A stretch of DNA of 12,389 bases, taken from positions 1 through 12,389 of the forward strand of contig DAOOVG010000067.1 of the NCBI GenBank assembly GCA_035369865.1. Direction: 5' to 3'. Shown piece after piece: positions 1 through 6,986 of this stretch. The notes under the pieces are model-generated. The model worked only from the letters and a program-made list of their open reading frames with translations, had not been told where the DNA came from and searched no databases. Position 1 is the first letter of the stretch, and each line of letters begins with the position of its first letter. A program made the translations under genes and the position numbers. The DNA comes from MVYY01 sp035369865. GTDB lineage: Bacteria; Bacteroidota; Bacteroidia; Bacteroidales; Paludibacteraceae.

Positions 1-1
1 A

Positions 2-118
2 ACACCGATTTCAAGTCAAGAATTTACAATAGGAATTCATGCGGATAATCATATAACTTTTATCAATTATATTCTTCTGCTTTCCCTGTTAATGAACAAC
101 GTAGTTACAGCGGTTTAA
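2..118 (+). other. open frame from the window edge, possibly the missing 5' part of the GNAT gene
   Basis: This frame has no stop from the left edge to TAA 116-118. Its first part reads EFTIGIHADNHITF, which is plausible as a GNAT first strand and loop. After about position 60 the real signal moves to the neighbouring frame. Adding one T to the run 58-61 would fuse the two frames without a break. It could also be the tail of an unrelated upstream gene or chance; the stretch is too short to decide. Confidence 0.3.
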
Positions 119-549
119 TCAAAATATTGGGAAATAATAACCATTTCTCAGCAAACGCTATACTAAATAATGACAAATTCATCGGCATATTTAACTATTG
201 GGAATTTGAGCCATTTTACTTTATAGAACATTTTGCCATTGCAAATAATTTGCGAGGTCAGCATTATGGTACTGACACGATGAAATCATTTCTTTCTCAA
301 ACTCAGTTACCTGTTGTTCTTGAAGTTGAATTGCCCAATACCGAAGTAGCAATAAAAAGAATTCAGTTTTATGAAAGGCTTGGTTTTTCTTTGTTGCCAA
401 ATGATTATTTTCAGCCTCCTTACGGAAAAGAAGCTTTACCTATTCCACTGTTTCTTATGTCGAATGATAAATTATTTGCCTCGAATAATTTTCATTTTCT
501 AAAAAAGGTGATTCATACAGAAGTATATCATTTTGAATACTTATCTTAG
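49..549 (+). CDS. GNAT-family N-acetyltransferase, 5' end disrupted or frameshifted
   Basis: The protein is probably an acetyl-CoA-dependent N-acetyltransferase; its substrate is unknown. The GNAT core is visible: FIEHFAI (beta-4), then NNLRGQHYG, which fits the acetyl-CoA pyrophosphate loop (R/Q-x-x-G-x-G), and the C-terminal IQFYERLGF motif. The frame is open from 49, directly after a stop at 46-48. The first usual start codon is TTG at 127. Yet codons 61-120 read YQLYSSAFPVNEQRSYSGLI, which is the typical first helix of this family (LYxxxFPxxER), so coding must begin further up. One base of shift near 54-61 would join this frame either to ATG 39 (M-R-I-I-I) or to the frame that is open from the window edge. 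It may therefore be a pseudogene, a sequencing error in the T4 run, or a gene with an unusual start. No strong hairpin terminator follows. The family call is firm; the gene start is not. Confidence 0.8.
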   Translation, partial: SYNFYQLYSSAFPVNEQRSYSGLIKILGNNNHFSANAILNNDKFIGIFNYWEFEPFYFIEHFAIANNLRGQHYGTDTMKSFLSQTQLPVVLEVELPNTEVAIKRIQFYERLGFSLLPNDYFQPPYGKEALPIPLFLMSNDKLFASNNFHFLKKVIHTEVYHFEYLS

Positions 550-577
550 AAATATTTTTTACATCATTCTTATTTTT

Positions 578-607
578 TCGTGAAAATTTTTTCAAATTGT
601 TTCACGA
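578..607. repeat. inverted repeat, 8-bp stem, between GNAT and DUF1573 genes
   Basis: TCGTGAAA (578-585) and TTTCACGA (600-607) are perfect inverted copies around a 14-nt AT-rich loop. The + strand has no clean T tract after the stem, so it is a weak terminator for the GNAT gene at best. It lies about 40 bp upstream of the next promoter's -33 box and could instead be an operator. Confidence 0.4.
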
Positions 608-646
608 TTGACATTTTAACAAAATTAAACAGTAAACAATAGAAAA

Positions 647-680
647 TTCGACATAATTAGCATCATTTTTTTTATTTTTG
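647..680 (+). promoter_or_regulatory. Bacteroidota-type promoter of the DUF1573 gene
   Basis: A -33-like TTCG (647-650) lies 22 bp from TATTTTTG (673-680), which fits the -7 consensus TAnnTTTG. The ATG follows 30 bases after the -7 box, giving a leader of about 25 nt. It probably drives the DUF1573 gene and perhaps meaB and the methyltransferase, since no clear promoter or terminator was found before those. Confidence 0.6.
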
Positions 681-710
681 TAAAGTCATATTTAAAATCA
701 AGTAATTTAT

Positions 711-1799
711 ATGAAAAAATATTTTTTGCCTTTTATAATAATGGCTTTTTTAACAGCTTTTTCTTCAATTTCAGCTCAAAAAGCAATTATTACCTTTGAA
801 GAGAAAGTTCATGATTTTGGTAAAATTCAAGAAGATGGAGGTAAAGTAAGTTATAACTTTATTTTTAAGAATGAAGGTAATTCACCTCTTGTAATTTCAA
901 GAGTTCAAGCTTCGTGTGGATGCACTACCCCCGTTTGGACAAAGTCACCTATTGAACCAGGTAAAACTGGCTCTATTACAGTTACTTACAATCCACTTGG
1001 ACGACCTGGTATTTTTAACAAAACTATTACTGTTTTTAGCAATGCCACCGAAGAACAAGTTCAATTGACTATCAAAGGAGAAGTAATTCCAGGAAAGAAA
1101 AATGATAATGAGGAATACCCAATTTCGATTGAAGGAATTCGTTTAAAAAACAAAATTGTTCAAATGAACAATATTACTAAAGGTACTATTCAAACCAGAG
1201 AAGTTCCTTTTTTAAATTCTACCAGTCAAAAAGTAAAAGTAAGTATTGAAGGATTACCATATTATATTACTGCTAATATAATACCAGAAACTGTACCTCC
1301 ACAAGAAAATGGAAAAATTATTTTTTCTCTCGATTCAAGAAACTGTCAACAGTGGGGACCAATTTCTGAAGATGCTTATTTAGTGGTTAATCGACAAAAA
1401 AAGTTTTCTGAAGACAATAAACTTCTTATTTTTGCCAATATTGTTGAAGACTTTAGTAAGCTTACCGTTGAAGAAAAACAAAATGCTCCCATTATATCTA
1501 TTTCAACCTTATTACTTTCATTTGGCAATTTAAAATCTGGAGATAAAAAATCAGGAAGTTTCATTATACAAAATATTGGAAAAAATCCCCTGGAAATCAG
1601 AAGAATCATAAATAACAACAAAGAGTTAAAAATATATCCAGTAAAATCAGTAGGTGGCGGGAAAAAAGCTCAATTGAAAGTAGAGGTAGATACCAAAAAT
1701 TTACTTCCAGGAGAATATAGAAAAAGTTTTACTCTCCAAACAAATGATCCTGATAATAGCTTTATAATTTTAACTACAACTTGGACTATTTCAAAATAA
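711..1799 (+). CDS. secreted DUF1573-domain protein
   Basis: An exported protein of 362 residues with unknown molecular role. Residues 1-22 are a signal peptide (MKKYF, hydrophobic FIIMAFLTAF, then SISAQ as likely cleavage site). Residues about 29-125 form a DUF1573 domain, an immunoglobulin-like fold also seen in ASPM/SPD-2/Hydin-type proteins, with the hallmarks HDFGKI, NEGNSPLVI and SCGCTTP (Cys69 and Cys71). Residues about 262-360 form a second, similar domain (LLSFGNLKSGD, IIQNIGKNPLEI, LQTNDPDNS) that lacks the CGC motif. The middle part, about 135-255, is less clear but beta-rich in character. Such proteins are common in Bacteroidota and are expected in the periplasm or at the outer membrane. 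ATG 711 fits both the signal peptide and the promoter. The meaB start lies 69 bases beyond the stop, with no terminator seen between them. Confidence 0.85.
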   Translation: MKKYFLPFIIMAFLTAFSSISAQKAIITFEEKVHDFGKIQEDGGKVSYNFIFKNEGNSPLVISRVQASCGCTTPVWTKSPIEPGKTGSITVTYNPLGRPGIFNKTITVFSNATEEQVQLTIKGEVIPGKKNDNEEYPISIEGIRLKNKIVQMNNITKGTIQTREVPFLNSTSQKVKVSIEGLPYYITANIIPETVPPQENGKIIFSLDSRNCQQWGPISEDAYLVVNRQKKFSEDNKLLIFANIVEDFSKLTVEEKQNAPIISISTLLLSFGNLKSGDKKSGSFIIQNIGKNPLEIRRIINNNKELKIYPVKSVGGGKKAQLKVEVDTKNLLPGEYRKSFTLQTNDPDNSFIILTTTWTISK

Positions 1800-1868
1800 A
1801 AAAATCTTTTTGTTAAATCGAATCGAAATTATGAGTTGTGGTTTGTTTAGTGTGAAAACTATTTGAAT

Positions 1869-2969
1869 ATGCCTAAAAATTCCAATAAACATCCAGAAAA
1901 CGATCCTTTATTTAAAAATTTAAGTGTAAATGAAGGAGTTGATGAAGTACCTACTACCAATCCCTATCAACAAAAAAAACAAAAAAGAAAAATTTATTCT
2001 GTTTCTGAATACATTTATGGAATTTTAAATGGAGATATTTCTATTTTAAGTCAGGCAGTTACTCTGATAGAAAGTTCATTGCCAGAACATCAAAAAATTG
2101 CTCAGGAAATAATTGAAAAATGTTTACCATATGCTGGCAAATCAATTCGAGTAGGAATTACAGGAGTTCCAGGGGCAGGTAAAAGTACTTTTATTGAAAC
2201 ATTGGGAATGTATTTGGTACGTTCAGGACATAAATTGGCAGTTCTGGCAATAGATCCCAGCAGTGAAAGAAGCAAAGGAAGCATATTGGGAGATAAAACG
2301 CGAATGGAAGAATTGTCTGCTTCAAAGAATGCTTTTATTCGTCCTTCGCCGTCAGCAGGGACATTAGGAGGAGTTGCAAGAAAAACGCGTGAAAGCATTA
2401 TTCTTTGTGAAGCTGCTGGTTTCGATACTATTTTTGTAGAGACAGTGGGTGTGGGTCAATCAGAGACAGCCGTTCATTCTATGGTTGACTTCTTTTTATT
2501 GATACAGATTGCAGGAGCTGGTGATGAATTGCAGGGAATAAAAAGAGGCATTATGGAAATGGCCGATGGTATCGTGATAAATAAATGTGACGGGAACAAT
2601 GTCGATAAAGCTCAAATTGCTAAAATTCAGCATCAAAATGCCCTTCGATTATTTCCTCCAACAGAATCTGGCTGGTCACCTGAAGTACTTACTTGTTCGG
2701 CTCTCGAACGAAAAGGTATAAATGAAGTATGGAATATGATTGAAAGATATGTTCAATTTACTAAAGCAAATGGCTATTTTGAATATAAACGAAACAACCA
2801 ATCAAAATACTGGATGTACGAAACTATTGATGAACAACTTAAAGTTAATTTTTATCAAAATGAAGAAATTCAGAAAAAATTGATTGAAGTGGAGAAAAAA
2901 GTACTTGCCAACGAAATCAGTTCTTTTATGGGAGCAAAAATATTGCTCGATTTGTATTTCAAAAAATAA
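1869..2969 (+). CDS. meaB: methylmalonyl-CoA mutase-associated GTPase MeaB (ArgK family)
   Basis: A cytosolic G3E-type P-loop GTPase. By family knowledge, MeaB protects the adenosylcobalamin-dependent methylmalonyl-CoA mutase and gates cofactor loading. Visible motifs are Walker A GVPGAGKST (residues 99-107), DPSSERSKGSILGDKTRM (129-146), RPSPSAGTLGG (158-168), FVETVGVGQSE (189-199), the family's GAGDELQGIKRGIME switch region (216-230), and the guanine-specificity motif NKCD (238-241). The C-terminal helices (about 325-366) match the dimerisation arm. The product is 366 residues. ATG 1869 was preferred over a TTG two codons earlier; neither has a clear Shine-Dalgarno. The N-terminus before the P-loop domain is long and polar (about 45 residues, lysine-rich QQKKQKRK). 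The mutase genes mutA/mutB are not in this window, so MeaB is separated from its partner. It probably shares a transcript with its neighbours. Confidence 0.93.
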   Translation: MPKNSNKHPENDPLFKNLSVNEGVDEVPTTNPYQQKKQKRKIYSVSEYIYGILNGDISILSQAVTLIESSLPEHQKIAQEIIEKCLPYAGKSIRVGITGVPGAGKSTFIETLGMYLVRSGHKLAVLAIDPSSERSKGSILGDKTRMEELSASKNAFIRPSPSAGTLGGVARKTRESIILCEAAGFDTIFVETVGVGQSETAVHSMVDFFLLIQIAGAGDELQGIKRGIMEMADGIVINKCDGNNVDKAQIAKIQHQNALRLFPPTESGWSPEVLTCSALERKGINEVWNMIERYVQFTKANGYFEYKRNNQSKYWMYETIDEQLKVNFYQNEEIQKKLIEVEKKVLANEISSFMGAKILLDLYFKK

Positions 2970-3011
2970 AGATTTTATATTAAAAATAGAAACTCCAATT
3001 ACCTACATATT

Positions 3012-3734
3012 TTGCTTGATATCAATAAAATATATAATATTTCCTGTCTGGATGGCTTAAAACAAATTTCAGAAAACACCATTGATTTAATTTTTACTGA
3101 CCCTCCTTATTATCAATATCGTGCTCAAAATATACAAGGGCTTAAAAATCATAAAGATTTAGTTACTGAATTTGATTTTGATCATTTTGATTCAGAAAAA
3201 GATTATTTGGATTTTTTGAGGAGGGTTTTAGCGGAATGTTATCGAGTAAGCAAAGAAGGAGCAAGTGGTTATTTGTGGTGTGGTGATGATTTTGTTTCCT
3301 ATTTCAATCGTCTGGTGGAACAAGTTGGGTTTCAATTCAGGAAAGTTATACACTGGCATAAAACAAACCCTTTCCCTGCTATTTCAAGCCGTAAAATGTT
3401 TTCAAACAGCATGGAAATGCTTGTACATTTTTCAAAAGGTACTCCAAAAACCTGGAACTATAAATCAGTAAATGAAATGCATAATTTTATTGAAGCACCT
3501 ATCTGTATGGGGAAAGAACGTACCAGGCATAAGACTCAAAAACCTTTAAAAGTGTGCATTCCATTTATTGAAATAAGCAGTAATGTAGGTGATTTGATTC
3601 TCGATCCTTTTATTGGTTCAGGAACAACAGCAGTTGCTTGCAAAATGTTAAAAAGGAACTTTATTGGATTTGAAATAAATGAAGAATTTTGCAAAATTGC
3701 AGAAAATCGGATTTTACATACAAAAAATGAATAA
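3012..3734 (+). CDS. solitary DNA methyltransferase, beta class (N6-adenine or N4-cytosine)
   Basis: This enzyme transfers a methyl group from S-adenosylmethionine to an exocyclic amino group in DNA. It has 240 residues. The catalytic motif IV TDPPY (29-33) comes first and the SAM-binding motif I DPFIGSGTT (198-206) near the C-terminus, which is the beta-class order; TQKP (175-178) is the usual motif before it, and FIGFEIN (218-223) follows. The middle part carries target recognition; the recognised sequence cannot be read from it. No specificity subunit or restriction enzyme lies nearby, so it is an orphan enzyme or a mobile remnant. The start is TTG 3012: the sequence MLDINKIYNISCLDGL fits the family's usual N-terminus and no ATG is available in frame. 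The frame is continuous with meaB after that gene's TAA at 2967-2969. Base composition matches the neighbours, so there is no clear sign of recent transfer. Confidence 0.9.
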   Translation: MLDINKIYNISCLDGLKQISENTIDLIFTDPPYYQYRAQNIQGLKNHKDLVTEFDFDHFDSEKDYLDFLRRVLAECYRVSKEGASGYLWCGDDFVSYFNRLVEQVGFQFRKVIHWHKTNPFPAISSRKMFSNSMEMLVHFSKGTPKTWNYKSVNEMHNFIEAPICMGKERTRHKTQKPLKVCIPFIEISSNVGDLILDPFIGSGTTAVACKMLKRNFIGFEINEEFCKIAENRILHTKNE

Positions 3735-3765
3735 AAAAAGAATACCCTTTTTGGATATTCTTTTT
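3735..3765. terminator. bidirectional terminator between methyltransferase and fabH
   Basis: AAAAAGAATA (3735-3744) pairs perfectly with TATTCTTTTT (3756-3765); two further C-G pairs past one mismatch close a T5 loop. The A run on one side and the T run on the other give a U tail on both strands. It begins right at the methyltransferase stop and ends 16 bases from the fabH stop, between two convergent genes. Confidence 0.75.
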
Positions 3766-3781
3766 AAAAAAGCTTTGTTTA

Positions 3782-4783
3782 TTATTCTTGTTTACTATAG
3801 CCCCATTTTAAATACACTGCACCCCATGTAAAGCCTGCACCAAAAGCGGTAAGAATAATATTATCTCCTTTTTTAAATTTATTTTCATATTCCCAAAGAC
3901 ATAACGGAATACTAGCCGCTGAAGTATTACCATATTTATTAATATTGATAATAACTTTCTCATAATCTAAACCTACTCGCTGAGCAATAGCATCAATAAT
4001 TCGTAAGTTTGCTTGATGAGGGATTAACCAATTAACATCGTCTTTTGTAAGATGATTTCTTTCCATTATTTTTACTACGGCGTCAGACATGTCGGAAACT
4101 GCATGTTTAAATACATATTGACCTTCTTGATAAATGGTAAACATTTTTTTATCTACTGTTTCATGAGAAGGGGGATGAGTTGATATGCCACCATTTGTGC
4201 CTAAATGAGAAAAACCAATTCCATCAGTAAAAAGAACAGAGTCAATAAAACCTACTTCCTCTTCTGTCGGTTCTACCAGGACTACCCCGGCAGCATCACC
4301 AAAAAGAGGCGCAGTGGTACGATCTTCATAATTTGTAAGAGAAGTCAATTTTTCTGCTCCTATTGCCAGAATTTTTTTATATCTTCCTGATTCAATAAAA
4401 GCAGCTGCGGTAGTAAGAGCTACAATGAATCCTGCACAGGCAGCCTCTAAATCAAAAGCTATGGCATTTTTTATTCCAACTTTTTCAGCGATAATTGAGG
4501 CACACGAAGGTAAAATATAATCAGGAGTTGCTGTAGCACATATTATCATTTCAATTTCTTCAGGTTTTGTGCCTGTTTTTTGAAATAAATCTTCAATGGC
4601 TTTTACTGCCATAAATGAAGTTCCCAAATCCTTATCTTTTAAAACATGACGTTCTTTAATTCCCACACGACTGGTAATCCATTCATCACTTGTGTCCATC
4701 ATGGTACTTAATTCATCATTGGTAAGGATATAATCTGGAACATATCCTCCAACTCCTGTGATTACAGCATTAATTTTAGCCAT
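3782..4783 (-). CDS. fabH: 3-oxoacyl-ACP synthase III (FabH)
   Basis: The enzyme condenses an acyl-CoA primer (acetyl or branched) with malonyl-ACP, the first step of type II fatty-acid synthesis in the cytosol. Family hallmarks are GVGGYVPDYILTN (10-22), TSDEWITSRVGIKERH (31-46), the nucleophile Cys116 in AACAGF, His256 in LIPHQANLRI and Asn286 in YGNTSAAS. Together these form the complete Cys-His-Asn triad. The C-terminal GAGFTWGA (315-322) is also typical. At 333 residues it has the normal length. It is the last gene of the yceD-rpmF-fabH cluster and ends against the bidirectional hairpin. The 83-base gap to rpmF holds no gene; the plsX found here in many other bacteria is absent. Confidence 0.96.
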   Translation of the reverse strand: MAKINAVITGVGGYVPDYILTNDELSTMMDTSDEWITSRVGIKERHVLKDKDLGTSFMAVKAIEDLFQKTGTKPEEIEMIICATATPDYILPSCASIIAEKVGIKNAIAFDLEAACAGFIVALTTAAAFIESGRYKKILAIGAEKLTSLTNYEDRTTAPLFGDAAGVVLVEPTEEEVGFIDSVLFTDGIGFSHLGTNGGISTHPPSHETVDKKMFTIYQEGQYVFKHAVSDMSDAVVKIMERNHLTKDDVNWLIPHQANLRIIDAIAQRVGLDYEKVIININKYGNTSAASIPLCLWEYENKFKKGDNIILTAFGAGFTWGAVYLKWGYSKQE

Positions 4784-4809
4784 TTTTTAATTTAGATATA
4801 AAAAGTAGC

Positions 4810-4831
4810 CTCAGAAGTAATTGTTACTGAG
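4810..4831. repeat. small imperfect hairpin between rpmF and fabH
   Basis: CTCA (4810-4813) and GTAA (4817-4820) pair with TTAC (4824-4827) and TGAG (4828-4831) around a TTG loop, with a 3-base bulge. Without a U tract it is not a full terminator. It might set the ratio of L32 to FabH message by processing or pausing; this is inference. Confidence 0.3.
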
Positions 4832-4866
4832 AGCAAAATAATTTATTAATTTTAAAATAAAGATTT

Positions 4867-5052
4867 TCAAACGGATGCAGATTTCTCTATAGCTAATTTT
4901 CCTCGATAATAACCACATTCGCCACAAACAGTATGATAAATATAAGTGGCGCCACAATTTGGACAAATAGCTAATGTTGGAATTTTTGCTTTATCATGGG
5001 TCCTTCTCTTAGCAGTACGTTGTTTTGAATGTTTTCTTTTTGGATGTGCCAT
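4867..5052 (-). CDS. rpmF: 50S ribosomal protein L32
   Basis: A 61-residue protein of the large ribosomal subunit. It opens with MAHPKRKHSKQRTAKRRTHD, the classic basic L32 start. Cys30, Cys33, Cys43 and Cys46 (CPNC and CGEC) form a zinc ribbon, so this is the zinc-binding form. The ending GYYRGKLAIEK is also standard. It lies 24 bases after yceD and 83 before fabH on the same strand, which is the usual neighbourhood. ATG start; the upstream bases are a TTAT repeat on the + strand rather than a clear Shine-Dalgarno. Confidence 0.97.
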   Translation of the reverse strand: MAHPKRKHSKQRTAKRRTHDKAKIPTLAICPNCGATYIYHTVCGECGYYRGKLAIEKSASV

Positions 5053-5060
5053 TTTTTCTA

Positions 5061-5076
5061 TTATTTATTTATTTAT
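5061..5076. repeat. tetranucleotide repeat (TTAT)4 in the yceD-rpmF gap
   Basis: Four perfect TTAT units fill most of the 24-base gap before rpmF. On the coding strand they read as AATA-type repeats just upstream of the rpmF ATG, where ribosomes bind. Confidence 0.6.
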
Positions 5077-5643
5077 TCAATTATCAATGTTTTGTAAATC
5101 CCAATTAAAATCTGTAGTTGGTTCCTGCGATAAGAAATCATTCTCATCATTCATCTCAAATAAGTCATTCTCAGCATCTTCTTCTTCGGCAGGATGAACT
5201 ATATGAATTTTTAGTTTATTTATCATTGTCTTGTTACATTCACCTGGCGGATGAACATGCTTAATGGGAATATTCAATACCACAAATTCATATAAAAACC
5301 ATGCTACATTAATTGCACCTTCTGATTCAGGCACAATAACTACTTCATTTTCTTCAGAATATTTATTTCCTAACTTTACATCTAAATTTTCCTTGTCATG
5401 AATAGGTTGATTCATATCCTCCAAGCAACGTGTGCATTGCAACACAACATAACCATCAAGAACAAAATCAAGATGATAAAGTGTTGATCTTTTCTGAACA
5501 GTAACTGTTGCTTGAATATTGCCTCTTTGAACTTCAGGACTATCAATTTTTTGAAAATAAGCATCGTCTAAATTAAAATGATAAACTTGAGGTTCATTGG
5601 ATAAATCCTTTAAATTGACATTATATAATTCAAATTTTGACAT
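5077..5643 (-). CDS. yceD: DUF177 (YceD-family) protein, 23S rRNA accumulation factor-like
   Basis: A 188-residue cytosolic protein of the DUF177/YceD family. In other bacteria this family is co-transcribed with rpmF and linked to 23S rRNA levels. The core is LDFVLDGYVVLQCTRCLEDM (58-77), with the family's CxxC pair at Cys70 and Cys73. Next come a short acidic part, the NVAWFLYEFVVLNIPI helix (112-127), and HPPGEC (131-136). The tail from about 153 is strongly acidic (EEEDAENDLFEMNDEND). The start ATG follows a promoter-like box by a short leader and the gene is first in the cluster. Family placement is firm; the biochemical role is taken from the family and is not well settled. Confidence 0.88.
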   Translation of the reverse strand: MSKFELYNVNLKDLSNEPQVYHFNLDDAYFQKIDSPEVQRGNIQATVTVQKRSTLYHLDFVLDGYVVLQCTRCLEDMNQPIHDKENLDVKLGNKYSEENEVVIVPESEGAINVAWFLYEFVVLNIPIKHVHPPGECNKTMINKLKIHIVHPAEEEDAENDLFEMNDENDFLSQEPTTDFNWDLQNIDN

Positions 5644-5670
5644 GGCTTATTAGCAATTAAAAAAACGGTA

Positions 5671-5678
5671 CAAAGGTA
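5671..5678 (-). promoter_or_regulatory. -7 box for the yceD-rpmF-fabH cluster
   Basis: On the minus strand this reads TACCTTTG, a perfect TAnnTTTG. It lies 27 bases before the yceD ATG. No good TTTG was found at the -33 distance, so the promoter may be weak or need an activator. Confidence 0.55.
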
Positions 5679-5764
5679 TAAAAATCTCTGCAATTGTAAA
5701 ATAATTTAATTTTATATTTTATTATAAAGCCTTCGAGTCATCTGGTTAATGAAATTTCCTCTAC

Positions 5765-6919
5765 TTATGCCTTTAAAATTATTCTAAATACGGTTCCTTT
5801 TTTTATTTCAGATTGTTTAACAAAAATTTTACCCTGATGATATTCTTCAATGATGCGTTTTGCTAACGAAAGGCCCAATCCCCATCCACGTTCTTTAGTT
5901 GTAAATCCCGTATTGAAAATAGTTTTGAACTGTTTCTTTTCAATTCCTTTTCCTGTATCCTTAACATCAATGACATATTCATTATGTTTTTTCTGAATAT
6001 ATATATCAATTTCCCCATTCCCTTCCATAGCATCTACTGCATTTTTACACAAATTCTCAATTACCCATTCAAAAAGTGGAACATTTAATTGGATCAGCAT
6101 CGGCTCTTCACCCAAAAAATGGCATTGAATGTTTACTTTCTGAGAAGTACGTTTGCTTATATACTGGGTGGCATTTTGTACAACTTCTTTCAAATTTACT
6201 ACTTTCAACTCAGGTGCAGAACCTATTTTTGAAAATCTTTCTGCTATGATAGACAGACGGTCAACATCTTTTCCCATTTCTTGTAACAATTTATCATCAT
6301 ATTTTGCTTTTAGCAACTCAAGCCAAGCTAATAAAGATGAAATTGGTGTTCCCAATTGATGGGCTGTTTCCTTCGAAAGCCCTACCCAAACTTGATTTTG
6401 TTCAGCTTTCTTGGTTGCAGAAAAAGCCAGATAAACCACGATCAGAAAAATAATGATAACACCCATCTGAACATAAGGGAAATATCGTAATTCTTTCAAC
6501 AAATAGGAGTCATCATAATAAATATATTGAATCGTATTATCAAGACGAACTTCAATGGGCGGATTCTTCCTTTTGAAACGTTCAATTTCTTTTTTGTAAA
6601 ACTTGTCAACATGGGTAGAAGGTTCTTTTACATTCAACGAAGACAGTAAATTGTTATTGACATCAGTCATAATTACTGGAATAGTAGTATTATTAGCAAT
6701 AATATTTGAAAAAAAATCAACATTTGTATTTTCATCTGCCATGATGAATTGCCGCAATGCTTCTGCCCATATTTCCATTTTTTTATGTTCTTCCAACGTC
6801 AATGATTTAACCAGTCTGTTAGTAAACAAAATGGAAAGAATCACAATAACAATGGCAACAATAATAAAAATTGATTTTAAACGTGGTTTGATGAAATAAA
6901 TCTTTTTAAGTGAGATCAT
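5765..6919 (-). CDS. membrane sensor histidine kinase without adjacent response regulator
   Basis: A 384-residue inner-membrane kinase that should autophosphorylate on His187 and pass the phosphate to an aspartate of an unidentified regulator. Membrane helix 1 spans about 15-33 (IFIIVAIVIVILSILF), an external sensor part about 35-147, and helix 2 about 148-166. The H box is ETAHQLGTPISSL (184-196), a form common in Bacteroidota kinases. The ATPase domain has the N box ENLCKNAVDAM (288-298), G1 DTGKGI (321-326) and G2 GWGLGLSLAKRI (345-356). All catalytic parts are present. No receiver domain or DNA-binding regulator lies in the window. It is upstream of yceD on the same strand (121-base gap containing the cluster's promoter) and divergent from era. 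The signal sensed is unknown. Confidence 0.92.
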   Translation of the reverse strand: MISLKKIYFIKPRLKSIFIIVAIVIVILSILFTNRLVKSLTLEEHKKMEIWAEALRQFIMADENTNVDFFSNIIANNTTIPVIMTDVNNNLLSSLNVKEPSTHVDKFYKKEIERFKRKNPPIEVRLDNTIQYIYYDDSYLLKELRYFPYVQMGVIIIFLIVVYLAFSATKKAEQNQVWVGLSKETAHQLGTPISSLLAWLELLKAKYDDKLLQEMGKDVDRLSIIAERFSKIGSAPELKVVNLKEVVQNATQYISKRTSQKVNIQCHFLGEEPMLIQLNVPLFEWVIENLCKNAVDAMEGNGEIDIYIQKKHNEYVIDVKDTGKGIEKKQFKTIFNTGFTTKERGWGLGLSLAKRIIEEYHQGKIFVKQSEIKKGTVFRIILKA

Positions 6920-6959
6920 AATAAAATTTATAACCAGATTCAGTTAGCAATTGAAGTTT

Positions 6960-6967
6960 CAAAAATA
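6960..6967 (-). promoter_or_regulatory. -7 box for the histidine kinase gene
   Basis: On the minus strand this reads TATTTTTG, fitting TAnnTTTG, 40 bases before the kinase ATG. The -33 partner is poor. The 148-base divergent region is shared with the era promoter. Confidence 0.45.
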
Positions 6968-6986
6968 ATAAAAAATTTTCGAGAAT

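Noticed and set aside
2102..2398. 98-codon antisense open frame inside meaB
   Set aside because: It lies opposite the strongly conserved GTPase motifs and shows no motif of its own.
5700..5730. TAAAATA / TATTTTA inverted repeat as terminator of the kinase gene
   Set aside because: The stem is only A-T pairs in very AT-rich DNA and too weak to support a terminator call.
6603..6899. 98-codon + strand open frame opposite the kinase N-terminus, with hydrophobic segments
   Set aside because: The hydrophobic runs mirror the kinase membrane helix and sensor part; there is no promoter or motif of its own.
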